A DNA stretch of 64,000 nucleotides from Corydoras sp. C115 (GCA_019802505.1 JAFMOC010000095.1:1110001-1174000); one strand, 5' to 3'; shown: positions 1 to 13,175, numbered from the stretch's first letter. Notes: generated by a model not told the origin, from the sequence alone. Made by a program: numbers and translations.

Positions 1-331
1 GTTAGCACGTTCGCCTCTCAGCACTAGGGATTCCCGGTTCGAATCCCCATCTGGGTGGAGTTTCCATGTTCTCCCCGTGTCCGCGTGGGTTTCCTCCGGG
101 TTCTTCGGTTTCCTCCCACAGTCCAAAAACATGGATCAAGTCAATTGAATTCTCAAAATTGCCCCATATAGAGTGTGTCTGTGTGAGTGAGTGTGTGCCC
201 AGCAATAGATTGGCGCCCTGTCCTGGGTCTATCTGCCCAGCGCCCGAGATGTTCTCCCCTGGATGGGCATGGGGAACCCCACCGCGACCCTAATAGAGGA
301 TAAAGCAGGAGATAATGAATGAATGAATGAA

Positions 332-334
<3 letters not shown>
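1..334 (+). repeat. V-SINE copy (5' end cut by window edge)
   Basis: This is a tRNA-derived SINE. The head starts inside the A-box region (GTTAGCACG) and keeps a B box (GGTTCGAATCC at about 37-47). The conserved central domain follows (TTTCCATGTTCTCCCCGTGT, from about 61), then the 3' part (CTCCCCTGGATGGGCATGG) and a (GAAT)n tail. The core matches the V-SINE/DANA superfamily of fish. The full-length consensus in this window is about 345 bp and starts GGCGGCACGGTGGCTTAGTGG. Confidence 0.92.

Positions 335-383
<49 letters not shown>
335..383. repeat. (AAT)n microsatellite
   Basis: About 16 AAT triplets directly follow the (GAAT)n tail of the preceding V-SINE, so the array probably grew from that tail by slippage. 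Confidence 0.95.
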
Positions 384-385
<2 letters not shown>

Positions 386-1240
386 TACCCATATTTTAAA
401 AGGCCACTTTACTGGTAGCAATAAAAATAAATATTTGACAATTGCACAACGATAGAGAACCAAACCTTTCACAAATAAAACAACTTTGTGATCTATGAAC
501 ATAAACAATGTCTACAGCCTATGCAGCATCCAATGAAATTAAAGAAAAATAAAATAAAATAAAAATTAATTAATATACAGAACTGGAGAACATAGGTGAA
601 GGTATAAATTTACTGCAGGTAAAATTAGCCGCTGGTCTCTTTACGGTATTACTCGAAAGAACCTTCTTTCAGAAATAATTCATGTTGTGCAATCATCATT
701 GGCACTTCTTAATAACGCCTGCAGGAGGGCACCGTCTGACTCATTTCATACAAGACACTGCTGGCAGCTTCCAAATAATAGCTAATCGCCTGCCAGGAAC
801 AAAACACTCATTTAAACACCAAAAGACAAAATGTGCCAATGGGAAGAGTAAGAAAACTAAGACAGTACTGGAGACTATGTTAGTTAAGCTGCTCTTGGTT
901 CCTGGTACAAAGGGGAAAAATGAAGAGAAAGATGTGATATAAGGCTAATTAAAAAGGAAAGTGTGCTCAAACCTGGTTTCTTTTTCCTCCTCGAGGTGTG
1001 ACTCTCCATAGTAAAGCCATTGTGAGTTCAGTGAAGGACCAACTGTTCTACATGTCTGAGGTTCTCTGGCTCTAGGCTGTCTACACGGCGATAACAATGT
1101 TAGCGGGAGCCGCCCCAATTGTTCTACCATGCATTTAATGAATGTCCTTAAAAACCTCCTAAGAGCTTGAAAAGGTAAATGTAAATGAGGATTAGTTGAC
1201 CCTTATTATAAATGATGTAAGACGTAACACCCGCACAATG
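384..1240. other. single-copy-looking DNA, no gene recognised
   Basis: Mixed-composition sequence with no member of the repeat families seen elsewhere in the window. An 86-codon open frame at 682-942 (+) is basic and matches no family I recognise. Splice context and codon bias give no support, so I treat it as chance. Confidence 0.5.
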
Positions 1241-1828
<588 letters not shown>

Positions 1829-2628
1829 ATATGAAAATGGCTTGGGGGGGTAAAAAGCATCAGCTATAAAATGATTACAGTGACTACTCTGTGAAATAAT
1901 GTGTATATTTTATGAGCAAAACAGATCTTTGTAATAATAATGATCCCATTACCAATGATGCAGTGCAGTCTTTAGCATCCGCACGTCTACAGGGAAAAAA
2001 CGTAAGCAATGCACGACACCCCAGCGCGCCAGTAAAGAAATCGAATTACCAGAGGAAACATTTCCGCTTTAAGAACACCGTCCTGTTTGGGAATTATCTG
2101 ATGCTTTTTAAATACATCCAAAAAAAAAAATGTGAATACTTCTCCCTGCAGTGTTAAACCACACAAAGGGAACCAATAGAAAACACAGTATAGAGATCCC
2201 TGCAAAAAACAAAACATGCCTAAGCATTTGGATTGCTTAAATCGCGTTATATAACACCCCCAAGGCCACGGAGAAAGACTCTTATTTGTATCATTGTCAT
2301 AAATCTGGCCTATCTTTATTCTGTGTGCAAAGCTTTGGGGTTTATTCGGCGTTTGGGAAATGTCAGCAGTCGTCCCGCCCTGCGGCGGCCCACGGCAAAC
2401 AATCTCTAAAGCCGCCCGAAATGGGACGGAATAGGTTTAGCGGTTACACATTACAGGATTAAATGGAGAAGTAGAGCTTAGCATTTGATTTCAGCGGCAG
2501 CGAAAGATCAGATATTAAATGGATGAGATAATGGAGCAGTAAGTAATCATCACTCATTCGTATGAAGCATTCCTACCTACTGTGAGTACGATTTGGACAT
2601 TTATTAAGTCGAAGAGTGTAAAAACAGT
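1829..2628. other. single-copy-looking region with a GC-rich core
   Basis: No repeat family from the rest of the window is visible. A GC-rich patch at about 2365-2440 (CCCGCCCTGCGGCGGCCC) is followed by AT-rich, TAAT-containing sequence. I see no open reading frame worth calling. It is a candidate conserved non-coding element. Confidence 0.4.
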
Positions 2629-3428
2629 CCCCATGTCCATCCAGGGGAGAACGTTTCGGGCGCTGGGCAGATACACCAGGACAGGGTGTCAATCTATCGC
2701 TGGGTACACACTCAGTCACATAGACACACTCTATATAGGGCAATTTGGAGAATTCTATTTACCTTGAATCCATGTTTTTGGACTGTGGGAGGAAACCGGA
2801 GCAAACTGCCCATCCAGGGGAGAACGTTTCGGGCGCTGGGTAGATACACCAAGGACAGAGTGTCAATATATCGCTGGACAGACTCACTCACACACAAGCA
2901 CACACTATATGGGGCAATTTAGCACATTTTATTTACCTTGAATCCATGTTTTTGGACTGTGGAAAGAACCTCCATCCAGATTGCTAACCAATAAGCCAGC
3001 AATTCCGCCTGGTGTGTATTATCCTTCCATCCATTGTATTCCGCTTTATCCTGTACTAGGGTCAGGGGGGGTTTCAGGTGCTGGGCAGATACACCCAGGA
3101 CAGGACGCCAATCTATCACTGGGCTCTCACACACAAACACACTCTATATGGGGCAATTTAGATCATCCAATTTACCTTGAATCCATGTTTGTGGATTGTG
3201 GGAGGAAACCGGAGAATGGGGAGAACATGGAACCATTATCTTCCGCTTTATCCTCCACTAGGGTCACGGGGGGGTTCCTCATGCCCATCCAAGGGAGAAC
3301 GTTTCGGGCGCTGGGCATATACACCCGGGACAGGGCGCCAATCTATCGCTTGGCACACACTCATTCACACAAACACACTCTATATGGGGCAATTTGGAGA
3401 ATTCTATTCACCTTGAATCCCTGTTTTC
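2629..3428 (-). repeat. cluster of four partial V-SINEs
   Basis: Four reverse-strand fragments lie at about 2629-2805, 2806-2987, 3024-3235 and 3236-3428. Each begins at or near the SINE 3' half (CCATCCAGGGGAGAACGTTTCGGGCGC) and stops around the GACTGTGGGAGGAAACCGG block, so none keeps its tRNA head. The serial arrangement looks like tandem duplication of headless copies. Confidence 0.88.
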
Positions 3429-3430
3429 AG

Positions 3431-4268
3431 ATGGCTTAGTGGTTAGCATGTTCTCCTCTCAGTGCTAGGGATTCCAGGTTCGAATCCCAATCTGGGTGGA
3501 TTTTGCATGTTCTCTCCGTGTCCCCATGGGTTTCCACGATGTTCTTCAGTTTCCTCCCACAGTCCAAAAACATGGATCAAGGTCAATAGAATTCTCCAAA
3601 TTGCCCCATATAGAGTGTGTTTGTGTGAGTGAGTGTGTGTCCAGCGATAGATTGGCGCCCTTTCCTGCGTGTATCTGCCCAGCGCCTGAAACGTTCTCAC
3701 CCCCCCCCCAACCAGTAGAGGATAAAGTGGAAGATAATGGATGGATGGATAATACACACAGGGTGGAATGGTGGCTTAGTGGTTAACAATCTAGAAGGAG
3801 GTTCCATGTTCTCCCCATTCTCCGGTTTCCTCCCAGAATCCAAAAACATGGATTCAAGGTAAATTGGATCCTCTAAATTGCCCCATATAGAGTGTGTCTG
3901 TGTGAGTGTGTGTCCAGTGATAGATTGTCGTCCTGTCCTGGGTGTATCTGCCCAGCCCCCGAAACGTTCTCCCCTGGATGGGCATGGGGAACCAGTGTGT
4001 TTGTTTGGTATGCTACATGACCAGCAAATTTAGTCGACAACTGCATGCAGTTCTTTTACCTCTAACACTACGCTGTCAGCGGACACTCAATAGTCCATAA
4101 ACATGGATTCAAGGTGAAGTTAATGCTCTAAATTGCCCCATACAGCGATGGATTGGCACCCTGTCCTGGGTGTATCTGCCCAGTGCCCAAAACGTTCTCC
4201 CCTGAATGGGCATGGGGAACCCTCCCACGACCCTAATAGAGGTTTAAGTGGAAGATAATGAATGAATG
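3431..4268 (+). repeat. three V-SINE copies in series
   Basis: 3431-3750 is nearly full length, with head ATGGCTTAGTGGTTAGCATG and a (GGAT)n tail. 3757-3993 has a head joined to the core by an internal deletion and no tail. 4090-4268 keeps only the 3' half, with a (GAAT)n tail. Confidence 0.88.
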
Positions 4269-4296
4269 AACATGAAATAATTAATTAGTAATGCTC

Positions 4297-4500
4297 ACTT
4301 AGGATGTTGGGCTATCACTCAGAAGGTTGTGGGTTCAAATCCCAGGTCCACTAAAGTTACCAATGTGGGTTCTTGAGCAAAACCCTTAACCCTCATTGCT
4401 GGGGGTCTGTACCAACCCCTTTGTTCTGCCCCCAACCAAGTTGGGGTACTTGGAAGCGGCTTTGGATAATATCGTCGGCTAAATGACCAAATTAAATTTT
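4297..4500 (+). repeat. SINE2 (second tRNA-headed SINE)
   Basis: A-box-like GATGTTGGGCTATCACTC is followed by a B box (GGTTCAAATCC, about 4332-4342). The body is CTTGAGCAAAACCCTTAACC and CCCCAACCAAGTTGGGGTAC, and the tail is GGCTTTGGATAATATCGTC. The tail matches the 3' end of the L2-like LINE in this window. The head is tRNA-like, but this is not a functional tRNA gene. Confidence 0.85.
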
Positions 4501-5178
<678 letters not shown>

Positions 5179-5213
5179 AGTGTGTCACAATAAATCATCT
5201 CCGCAATAAATCA

Positions 5214-5568
5214 TTTCTCCACACTTTATGGGGGCAATTTAGAGCAGCTAAATCACCTTAAATCCATGTTTTTTGACTGTTTCGTGGACATGTTTGTGGC
5301 TTAGTGCTTAGCACATTCATTACCAGGTTCAAATCCCCATCTGGGTGGAGTTTCCATGTTCTCCCCGTGTCCGCGTGGATTTCCTCCAGGTTCTCCGGTT
5401 GCCTCCCACAGTCCAAAAACATGGATTAAGGTCAATTGAATTCTCCAAATTGCCCAATATAGAGTGTGTTTGTGTGAGTAAGTATGTGCCCAGTGATAGA
5501 TTGGCGTCCTGTCCTGGGTGTATCTGCCCGGCGCCCGAAACGTTCTCCCCTGGATGGGCATGGGCACA
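5214..5568 (+). repeat. V-SINE copy preceded by an opposite-strand fragment
   Basis: 5214-5284 is a minus-strand middle fragment (GGGGCAATTTAGAGCAG, CCATGTTTTTTGACTG). 5285-5568 is a plus-strand copy that lacks part of the head between the A and B boxes and ends at GATGGGCATGGGC, directly before a (TG)/(TA) tract. Confidence 0.87.
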
Positions 5569-5569
5569 A

Positions 5570-5665
<96 letters not shown>

Positions 5666-5780
5666 TAAATACATACATATGTACACACACATGTACATAT
5701 ACATACATTCATATACACATATTTATACATATATATATATATATACACATATACATACATATACATACATACATACACAC
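5569..5780. repeat. (TA)n array with CATA-type flanks
   Basis: About 44 TA units at 5577-5664, then degenerate TACATA/CACATA sequence. The array replaces the missing 3' end of the adjacent V-SINE. Confidence 0.95.
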
Positions 5781-6232
5781 CTCACAGCACACCATTTCTA
5801 CTAATTAAGTACAAAAATCTAATAGAAATTCAGCTTTGCAACGCTTGACAATTATAACACAACTCGAAATTTACAACAGTGTTACCAACTCTTCCTACAT
5901 CCTAACTAATCCAAAAAAAACTGAGAGCTCGATTGCCCTCATAACGGTGAGCATGGCACAGTAGTGGTTATAGATCCTCGAGAAGCTTTTTAAAATGCAG
6001 CCCCCAATCCGCAGCCTTTTGATCTGGATTTAGACGTGCAGCATACAAGGATGTCTCATTAGCACTGAAGCAAAAAGATGTTCATTCGAATGCTCCGTAT
6101 TGACCCACTGAATATCAAACAGTCATTTGTTCTCCCAGAAAGCCTTTCTCTCAGCGAACTGTGAAGAAGGAGGAGGCCAAAATCTCAAAGGGGAACTCCA
6201 CAGGCCTATGAACATAAATCAAACCATCGTGT

Positions 6233-6235
<3 letters not shown>
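5781..6235. other. single-copy-looking DNA, nothing recognised
   Basis: No repeat family recognised. The part at about 5980-6200 is of balanced composition and could be a conserved non-coding segment. No convincing exon is present. Confidence 0.4.
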
Positions 6236-6310
<75 letters not shown>

Positions 6311-6312
6311 TA
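6236..6312. repeat. (TA)n array
   Basis: About 36 TA units, directly abutting the truncated 3' side of a minus-strand V-SINE at 6313. Confidence 0.95.
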
Positions 6313-6538
6313 TACAGGACACCAATCTATCACTGGGGACACACTCACTCACAGACACTATCTATATGGGGCAATTTGGAGAACTCATTTGACCTTGATC
6401 CATGTTTTGGACTGTGGGAGGAAACTAGAGAACCTGGAGGAAACCCAAAGGGACACAGGGAGAACATGGAAACTCCACCCAGATTGGGCTTCAAACCTGA
6501 GCTGAGAGGAGAACATGCTAACCACTAAGCCACCGTGC
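6313..6538 (-). repeat. V-SINE, 3'-truncated
   Basis: Starts inside the element (CAGGACACCAATCTATCAC) at the (TA)n junction and runs to the head (CTAAGCCACCGTGCCATC). The B box is altered (GCTTCAAACC). Confidence 0.88.
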
Positions 6539-6576
6539 CATCTGCGATAGAATATCAAAATCAGATTGTGTAAATT

Positions 6577-6984
6577 AAGGCGCCATTGTGACTTAGTGGT
6601 TAGCATGTTTTCCTCTCAGCGCTAGGGATTCCAGGTTCAAATCCCAATCTGGGTGGAGTTTCCATGTTCTCCCCGTGTCCGTGTGGGTTTCCTCCGGGTT
6701 CTCCGGTTTCCTCCCATAGTCCAACAACATGGATCAAGTCAATTGAATTCTCCAAATTGCCCCATATAGAGTGTGTCTGTGTGAGTGAGTGTGTGCCAAG
6801 CGATAGATTGGCGCCCTGTCCTGGGTGTATCTGCCCAGCACCCGAAACGTTCTCCCCTGGATGGGCATGGGGAACCCCCCCACGACCCTAATAGAGTTAT
6901 CCTCTATTAGGGTCGTGGGGGGGTTCCCCATGCCCATCCAGGGGAGAACGTTTCGGAAGATAATGGATGGACGGATGGATGGAT
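6577..6984 (+). repeat. V-SINE carrying an inverted copy of its own 3' region
   Basis: The head starts at GCGCCATTGTGACTTAGTGG and the B box is GGTTCAAATCC. After CCTAATAGAG (ending 6896) the sequence turns back on itself for 55 bp to 6956, then resumes with GATAATGG and a (GGAT)n tail. The order implies that a palindromic insertion formed within an existing SINE. Confidence 0.9.
6842..6956. repeat. perfect 55-bp inverted repeat with a 5-bp spacer
   Basis: Arm 6842-6896 is the exact reverse complement of arm 6902-6956, separated by TTATC. Both arms are V-SINE 3'-domain sequence (CGTTCTCCCCTGGATGGGCA in the left arm). The DNA could extrude as a cruciform, and a transcript would form an uninterrupted hairpin. 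Confidence 0.96.
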
Positions 6985-7234
6985 AGGACTAGGGCTTTGA
7001 ACTATACACACATACAAATGGAAGCGTGACCTGGACGAGAAAGTGAGTGAGTCAGAGGTGCATTTGCTGCACAATGCTGTACACTAGAGTGGGATTTCCA
7101 TTAGGTCGTGCCACTAATACCAACCAAAGCGGCTTAGTCCGCTACGCGGTCCCAAGCTGCCGAACTGAATCACATTAAACGGAGATCTTTCGCAAGCTGC
7201 TCGTTTCGCAAAAAAATGTCTCCCAGTCAAATTT

Positions 7235-7289
7235 CTGGTGCCAATTTCCATCCATCCATTATCTTCCACTTTATCCTCTATTAGGGTCG

Positions 7290-7322
<33 letters not shown>

Positions 7323-7632
7323 GCCCATGCCCATCCAGGGGAGAACGTCTCAGGCACTGGGCAGATACACCCAGGACAGGGAGCCAATACATCGCTGGGC
7401 ACACACTCACTCACACAGACACACTCTATATGGGGCAATTTGGAGAACTCAATTGACCTTGATCCATGTTTTTGGACTGTCGGAGGAAACCGGAGAACCC
7501 AGAGGAAACCCATGCGGACACGTGGAGAACATGGAAACTCCACCCAGATTGGGATTCGAACCGTGAATCCCTAGCACTGAGAGGTAAATGTGTTAACCAC
7601 TAAGCCACCGTGCCGCCCCCTGGTGCCAATTT
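7235..7632 (-). repeat. full-length V-SINE with 13-bp target-site duplication
   Basis: The SINE (about 7248-7619) is flanked by CTGGTGCCAATTT at 7235-7247 and 7620-7632, the signature of target-primed reverse transcription. It contains a run of 29 G at 7292-7320. The head is intact (CACTAAGCCACCGTGCCGCC). Confidence 0.95.
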
Positions 7633-7965
7633 TTCTTATAAAAATTTACTTTATAAAAATTAAATTAAATAGACTGTTCAACGCTTCGTATCTTTGTCAG
7701 GGGGTATTCTCGGATGTTCGTATGGGGTCCCTCATTTTCCTCTTGAGAATGCCCCATAGATTCTCAACGGGGAAACAAAAAACTCGTACCTTAAATGATG
7801 CCGGTGCCCTGAAGGAATGGGAACAGAGGATATTAAGGGCAAGACGACAGAAAGCATATATACAAATACAACAAATTTTAAGCTAAACGAGGAGTGCTAA
7901 TGAGGTAACCTATTATTTACAACTAAATGTAATAATCTGGTATTTGTAGCTTTGGGCTAATCTTT
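7633..7965. other. single-copy-looking DNA, nothing recognised
   Basis: No repeat family or credible coding frame is visible. Confidence 0.45.
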
Positions 7966-7968
7966 GAG

Positions 7969-8062
7969 TTGGGTCGCGGAGGGGGGTTCCCCATGCCCAT
8001 CCACGAGAATGTTTCGGGCGCTGGTCAGATACACCCAGGACAGGACGCCAATATATTGCTGG

Positions 8063-8106
<44 letters not shown>

Positions 8107-8302
8107 TCTCTATATGGGGCAATTTTGGAGAACTCAATTGACTTGATCCATGTTTTTGGACTGTGGGAGGAAACTGGAGAACCCGGAGAAAACCCATGCG
8201 GTCACGGGGAGAACATGGAAACTCCACCCAGATGGGGATTCGAATCAGGAATCACTAGTGCTGAGAGGCGAATGTGTTAACCACTAAGCCACCATGCCGC
8301 CT
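7969..8302 (-). repeat. V-SINE with an internal (CA)n expansion
   Basis: Full-length copy whose internal CACACACTCAC block has become a (CA)n run (about 8064-8101). It shares a private variant (AATCACTAGTGCTGAG, where other copies read AATCCCTAGCGCTGAG) with the plus-strand copy at 10378-10712, linking the two as an inverted duplicate pair. Confidence 0.9.
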
Positions 8303-8317
8303 ATATATATATATATC

Positions 8318-8430
8318 TTTATTGTTTTCAAACAACCCCTGAAGTGGCTTGATGTGGCCACTTGAGGGCATATTGTTGCCCTCAAGAAATACTGCCAAAG
8401 TGCATCAATTAAAAAAGTGTGCATATATAT
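8318..8430 (+). repeat. double-hairpin module, copy 1
   Basis: A segment of about 110 bp flanked by short TA tracts. It contains two adjacent hairpins: AAGTGGCTTGATGTGGCCACTT, and CTTGAGGGCA paired with TGCCCTCAAG. An inverted copy sits at 10206-10314. It belongs to no SINE or LINE family I recognise, and a MITE remnant is possible. Confidence 0.8.
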
Positions 8431-8779
8431 ATTCATTCATTCATTATCTCCCGCTTTATCCTCTATTAGGGTCGCGGTGGGGTTCCCCATGCCCATCCAG
8501 GGGAAAACGTCTCGGGCGCTGGGCAGATAGACCCAGGACAGGGCACCAATCCATCGCTGGGCACACACTCACTCACACAGACACACTCTATATGGGGCAA
8601 TTTTGAGAATTCAATTGACTTGATCCATGTTTGTGGACTGTGGTAGGAAACCGGAGAACCCGGAGGAAACCCACGCAGACACGGGGAGAACATGGAAACT
8701 CCACCCAGATGGGGATTCGAACTGGGAATCCCTAGCGCTGAGAGGAGAACATGCTAACCACTAAGCCACCGTGCCACCT
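8431..8779 (-). repeat. full-length V-SINE
   Basis: (ATTC)n tail, then the complete element to GCCACCGTGCCACC. Private variants CTGTGGTAGGAAACC and CACGCAGACACGG recur, reverse-complemented, in the copy at 9763-10107. Confidence 0.93.
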
Positions 8780-8899
8780 GACTTTATACTTACTGCTGTG
8801 CAATCTGTTTTTCACATCATCTCTCCTATGTATTATATGCCATCTACATAAATGAATAGTTGTTCATTCTATTTTATTTTATTTTTAGATATACAGATC

Positions 8900-9199
8900 G
8901 CTCCCCGTTCGAATCCCAATCTGGGTGGAGTTTCCATGTTCTCCCTGTGTCCACATGGGATTCCTCCAGGTTCTCCGGTTTCCTCCCACAGTCCAAAAAT
9001 ATGGATCAAGGTCAATTAAATTCTCCAAGTTGCCCCATATAGAGTGTGTTTGAGTGAGTATGTGCCCAGTGATAGATTGGCACCCTGTCTTGAGTGTATC
9101 TGCCCAGTGCCCGAGATGTTCTCCCGTGGATGGGCATGAGGAAACCCCCCGCAACCCTAATAGAGGATAAAGCAGAAGATAATGGATGGATGGATGAAT
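8900..9199 (+). repeat. V-SINE, head-truncated
   Basis: Begins just before the B box (CGTTCGAATCCC) and ends in (GGAT)n. The A box is absent. Confidence 0.9.
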
Positions 9200-9690
9200 G
9201 CATTATCAATACAGCATTTATAGAAAGTGTGACCATAATTATTAATTATGTTGAATCATCATTATTGGGTATGATGTCATCAGAATCAGAATTATTCAGA
9301 GCTGCTGAGACACTATGACAAGCACAATCTTTACTGTTTGCCTTCTAAGGGCAATCGCTGCTCATGCCAATGCAGTTGATGCTGTTGTATTGTTCTTTAG
9401 CCACAAGAGGGAGCTAACCAATTTAATAACAGATGCTCCAAGCTTTAAAAACACAGAGCTGAGCAATATGCTGCAAAGCACTACCAGCTCATATGCAATC
9501 CACATTATTGTGCGGAATAAAACTCGGTAACACATCATGGCACTGTGCACGGGGCAAACTCAATAAGCTTAAAGGTATTCTGTTAGTGCTGCATTCAATG
9601 CTCAACCACCTATGCAGCTGCCATCTGTGCAATTTAGTAAATGTATATAAATACAACAGGAACTGCTGGATATACACACACACACACATA
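9200..9690. other. single-copy-looking DNA, nothing recognised
   Basis: Balanced composition with short open frames on both strands (for example 9315-9530) but no recognisable domain, splice pattern or repeat. Confidence 0.45.
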
Positions 9691-9692
9691 CA

Positions 9693-9694
<2 letters not shown>

Positions 9695-9762
<68 letters not shown>
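9695..9762. repeat. (TA)n array
   Basis: About 33 TA units ending exactly at the 5' head of the next V-SINE (TATA followed by GGTGGCACG). Confidence 0.95.
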
Positions 9763-10377
<615 letters not shown>

Positions 10378-10380
<3 letters not shown>

Positions 10381-10712
10381 CGGCAGGGTGGCTTAGTGGT
10401 TAGCACATTCGCCTCTCAGCACTAGTGATTCCCGATTCGAATCCCCATCTGGGTGGAGTTTCCATGTTCTCCCCGTGTCCGCGTGGGGGTTCTCCGGTTT
10501 CCTCCCACAGTCCAAAAACATGGATCAAGTCAATTCAGTTCTCCAAATTGCCCCATGTAGAGTGTGTTTGTGTGCGTGTCTGTGTCTGTGTGTGTGAGTG
10601 TGTGCCCTGGTGTATCTGCCCAGCGCCCGAAACGTTCTCCCCTGGATGGGCATGGTGAACCCCCCCGCGACCCTAATAGAGGATAAAGCGGGAGATAATG
10701 AATGAATGAATA
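10378..10712 (+). repeat. V-SINE, partner of 7969-8302
   Basis: The head starts GGCGGCAGGGTGGCTTAG. CACTAGTGATTCCCG is the private variant shared with the inverted partner. The internal TGTGTGAG block is expanded and the following segment shortened. Confidence 0.9.
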
Positions 10713-10747
10713 TATAGGATATATACCCACTAACCACTAAGCCACAC

Positions 10748-11077
10748 TGCGGCATGATGGTGTTGTGGTTAGCACTGTGGGTTCCCGGTTCGAATCCCCA
10801 TCTGGGTGGAGTTTCCATGTTCTCCCCGTGTCCGCGTGGGTGTCCTCCGGGTTCTCCGGTTTCCTCCCACAGTCCAAAAACATGGCTCAAGGTCAATTGA
10901 ATTCTAAAAATTCCCCATATAGAGTGTGTCTATGTGAGTGAGTGTATGTCCAGTGATAGATTGGCACCCTCTCCTGGATATATCTGCCCAGCACGAAATG
11001 TTCTCCCCTGGATGGCATGGGGAACCCCCCATGACCCTTATAGATGATAAAGCAGAAGAAAATGAATGAATGAATGC
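10748..11077 (+). repeat. V-SINE, preceded by an opposite-strand head fragment
   Basis: 10724-10747 is a minus-strand head remnant (TAACCACTAAGCCACAC). The main copy has lost about 20 bp between the A and B boxes and ends in (GAAT)n. Confidence 0.87.
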
Positions 11078-11421
11078 TGTGCGCATGTCTGCGTGTGACT
11101 GTAGCCTTTGCTCCATTTCTAATTACATCATGCTATTCGCATTGGGGTCCATAAATCTGCAAGTGTACAAAATATTTTATTAGCCATCAAGGTGACTGGG
11201 ACAGTTTGACTCGTACATGCACTAATCAGTCTGCGGGAGACGCTCTAAACCGCGAGCCATCATTCCCTCACGTCAACCTCATCAGCTCAGAGCCAAGCAA
11301 ATGCGTCCCTGCTGTAATGATGAATGTAAACGGCTATAATAACACGTCGGCTCATGAATCAGCTCCTGTCCCGCACCGCTGCAGGCCCCCACAGACATTC
11401 CCAATGTTTACTAGTCTAGTG
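11078..11421. other. single-copy-looking DNA before the satellite
   Basis: No repeat family visible. A 535-codon open frame that starts at 11206 runs through the satellite, so only its first 70 or so codons lie in non-repetitive DNA. I see no support for it as a gene. Confidence 0.5.
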
Positions 11422-12776
11422 CACTCACTCACTGTCTCTCACTCAGTGTCTCACTGTCTCGCACTCACTCACTCATTGTCTCGCACTCACTCACTCATTG
11501 TCTCTCACTCACTCACTGTCTGTCACTCTCACTCACTTATTGTCTCTCACTCACTCACTCAGTGTCTCACTGTCTCTCACTCTCATTTACTCACTTATTG
11601 TCTCTCACTCACTCAGTGTCTCACTGTCTCTCACTGTCACTCGCTCATTCACTCATTGTCTCTCACTCACTTACTGTCACTCCCTCACTCAGTTTCTCAC
11701 TGTCTCTCTCTCACTCACTCACTCACTCACTCAGTGTCTTACTGTCTCTCACTCACTCACTGTCTCTCACTCACTCAGTTTCTCACTGTCTCTCTCTCAC
11801 TCACTCACTCACTCAGTGTCTTACTGTCTCTCACTCACTCACTGTCTCTCACTCACTCAGTTTCTCACTGTCTCTCTCTCACTCACTCACTCATTGTCTT
11901 TCTCACTCACTCATTGTCTCACTCCCTCACTGTCTCTCTCTCACTCACCCACTCATTGTTTTTTCTCACTCACTCATTGTCTCACTCACTCACTAACACA
12001 CTCACTCACTGTCTCTCACTCACTCAGTTTTTCACTGTCTCTCTCTCACTCACTCACTCATTGTCTCTCACTCACTCATTGTCTCACTTACTCACTCACT
12101 CACTCACTGTCTCTCACTCACTCAGTTTCTCACTGTCTCTCTCTCACTCACTCACTCATTGTCTTTCTCACTCACTCATTGTCTCACTCCCTCACTCATT
12201 GTCTCACTCCCTCACTGTCTCTCTCTCACTCACTCACTCATTGTTTTTTCTCACTCACTCATTGTCTCACTCACTCACTAACACACTCACTCACTGTCTC
12301 TCACTCACTCAGTTTTTCACTGTCTCTCTCTCACTCACTCACTCATTGTCTCTCACTCACTCATTGTCTCACTCACTCACTCACTCACTCACTCACTCAC
12401 TCACTGTCTCTCACTCACTCAGTTTCTTACTGTCTCTCTCTCACTCACTCACTCACTCATTGTCTTTCTCACTCACTCATTGTCTCACTCACTCACTCAC
12501 TCATTGTCTCACTCCCTCACTCATTGTCTCACTCCCTCACTTACTGTCTCTCAGTCACTCACTCATTCATGGTCTCTCTCACTCACTCACTCACTCATTG
12601 TCTCTCACTCACTCATTGTCTTTCTCACTCACTCATTCATTGTCTTTCTCACTCACTCACTTATTGTGTCTCTCACTCACTCACTCACTCATTGTCTTTC
12701 TCACTCACTCATTGTCTCACTCACTCACTCACTGTCTCTCACTCGCTCATTCATTGTCTCTCTCACTCACTCACTG
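11422..12776. repeat. CTCACTCA/TGTCTCTCACTC satellite
   Basis: About 1.35 kb of 4-bp CACT units regularly broken by TGTCTCTC or TTGTCTC. Higher-order blocks recur, for example AACACACTCACTCACTGTC near 11994 and again near 12280. The purine/pyrimidine composition keeps several frames open, giving Ser-Leu-Thr-His proteins that are artefacts. Confidence 0.96.
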
Positions 12777-13005
12777 CACAACCACAGACATGAATGTCTT
12801 ATTCGAAAGCTGAGTTTTACAGATAGACTTTAACAGATAGTGTTGTTCTCGGAAACCAAACAGTGACAAGAGCCATTATGTGTAGAGAACCTTCTTACTG
12901 TACGCCAAAATAAATATGATGTCATACGTAATAAAGCATCATCGTGACACATAACAAAGCTTGTGCTCCATCATGACCTCACCTTCCAAATTGATGACTC
13001 CACAA

Positions 13006-13141
13006 TCCAATCCATCCATCCATCATTTTCCGCTTTATCCTCTACTAGGGTCATGGGGGGGTTCTCCATGCCCATCCAGGGGAGAACGTTTCAGGCGCTG
13101 GACAGATACACCCAGGACAGGGTGCCAATCCATCCCTGGGT

Positions 13142-13175
<34 letters not shown>

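Noticed and set aside
11422..12776. CRISPR-like regular spacing
   Set aside because: The intervals are simple CACT repeats, not unique spacers, and the genome is eukaryotic.
11206..12813. 535-codon open frame
   Set aside because: It runs through the CTCACTCA satellite and consists of Ser/Leu/Thr/His repeats. A second frame in the same DNA is equally open. No domain, no complexity.
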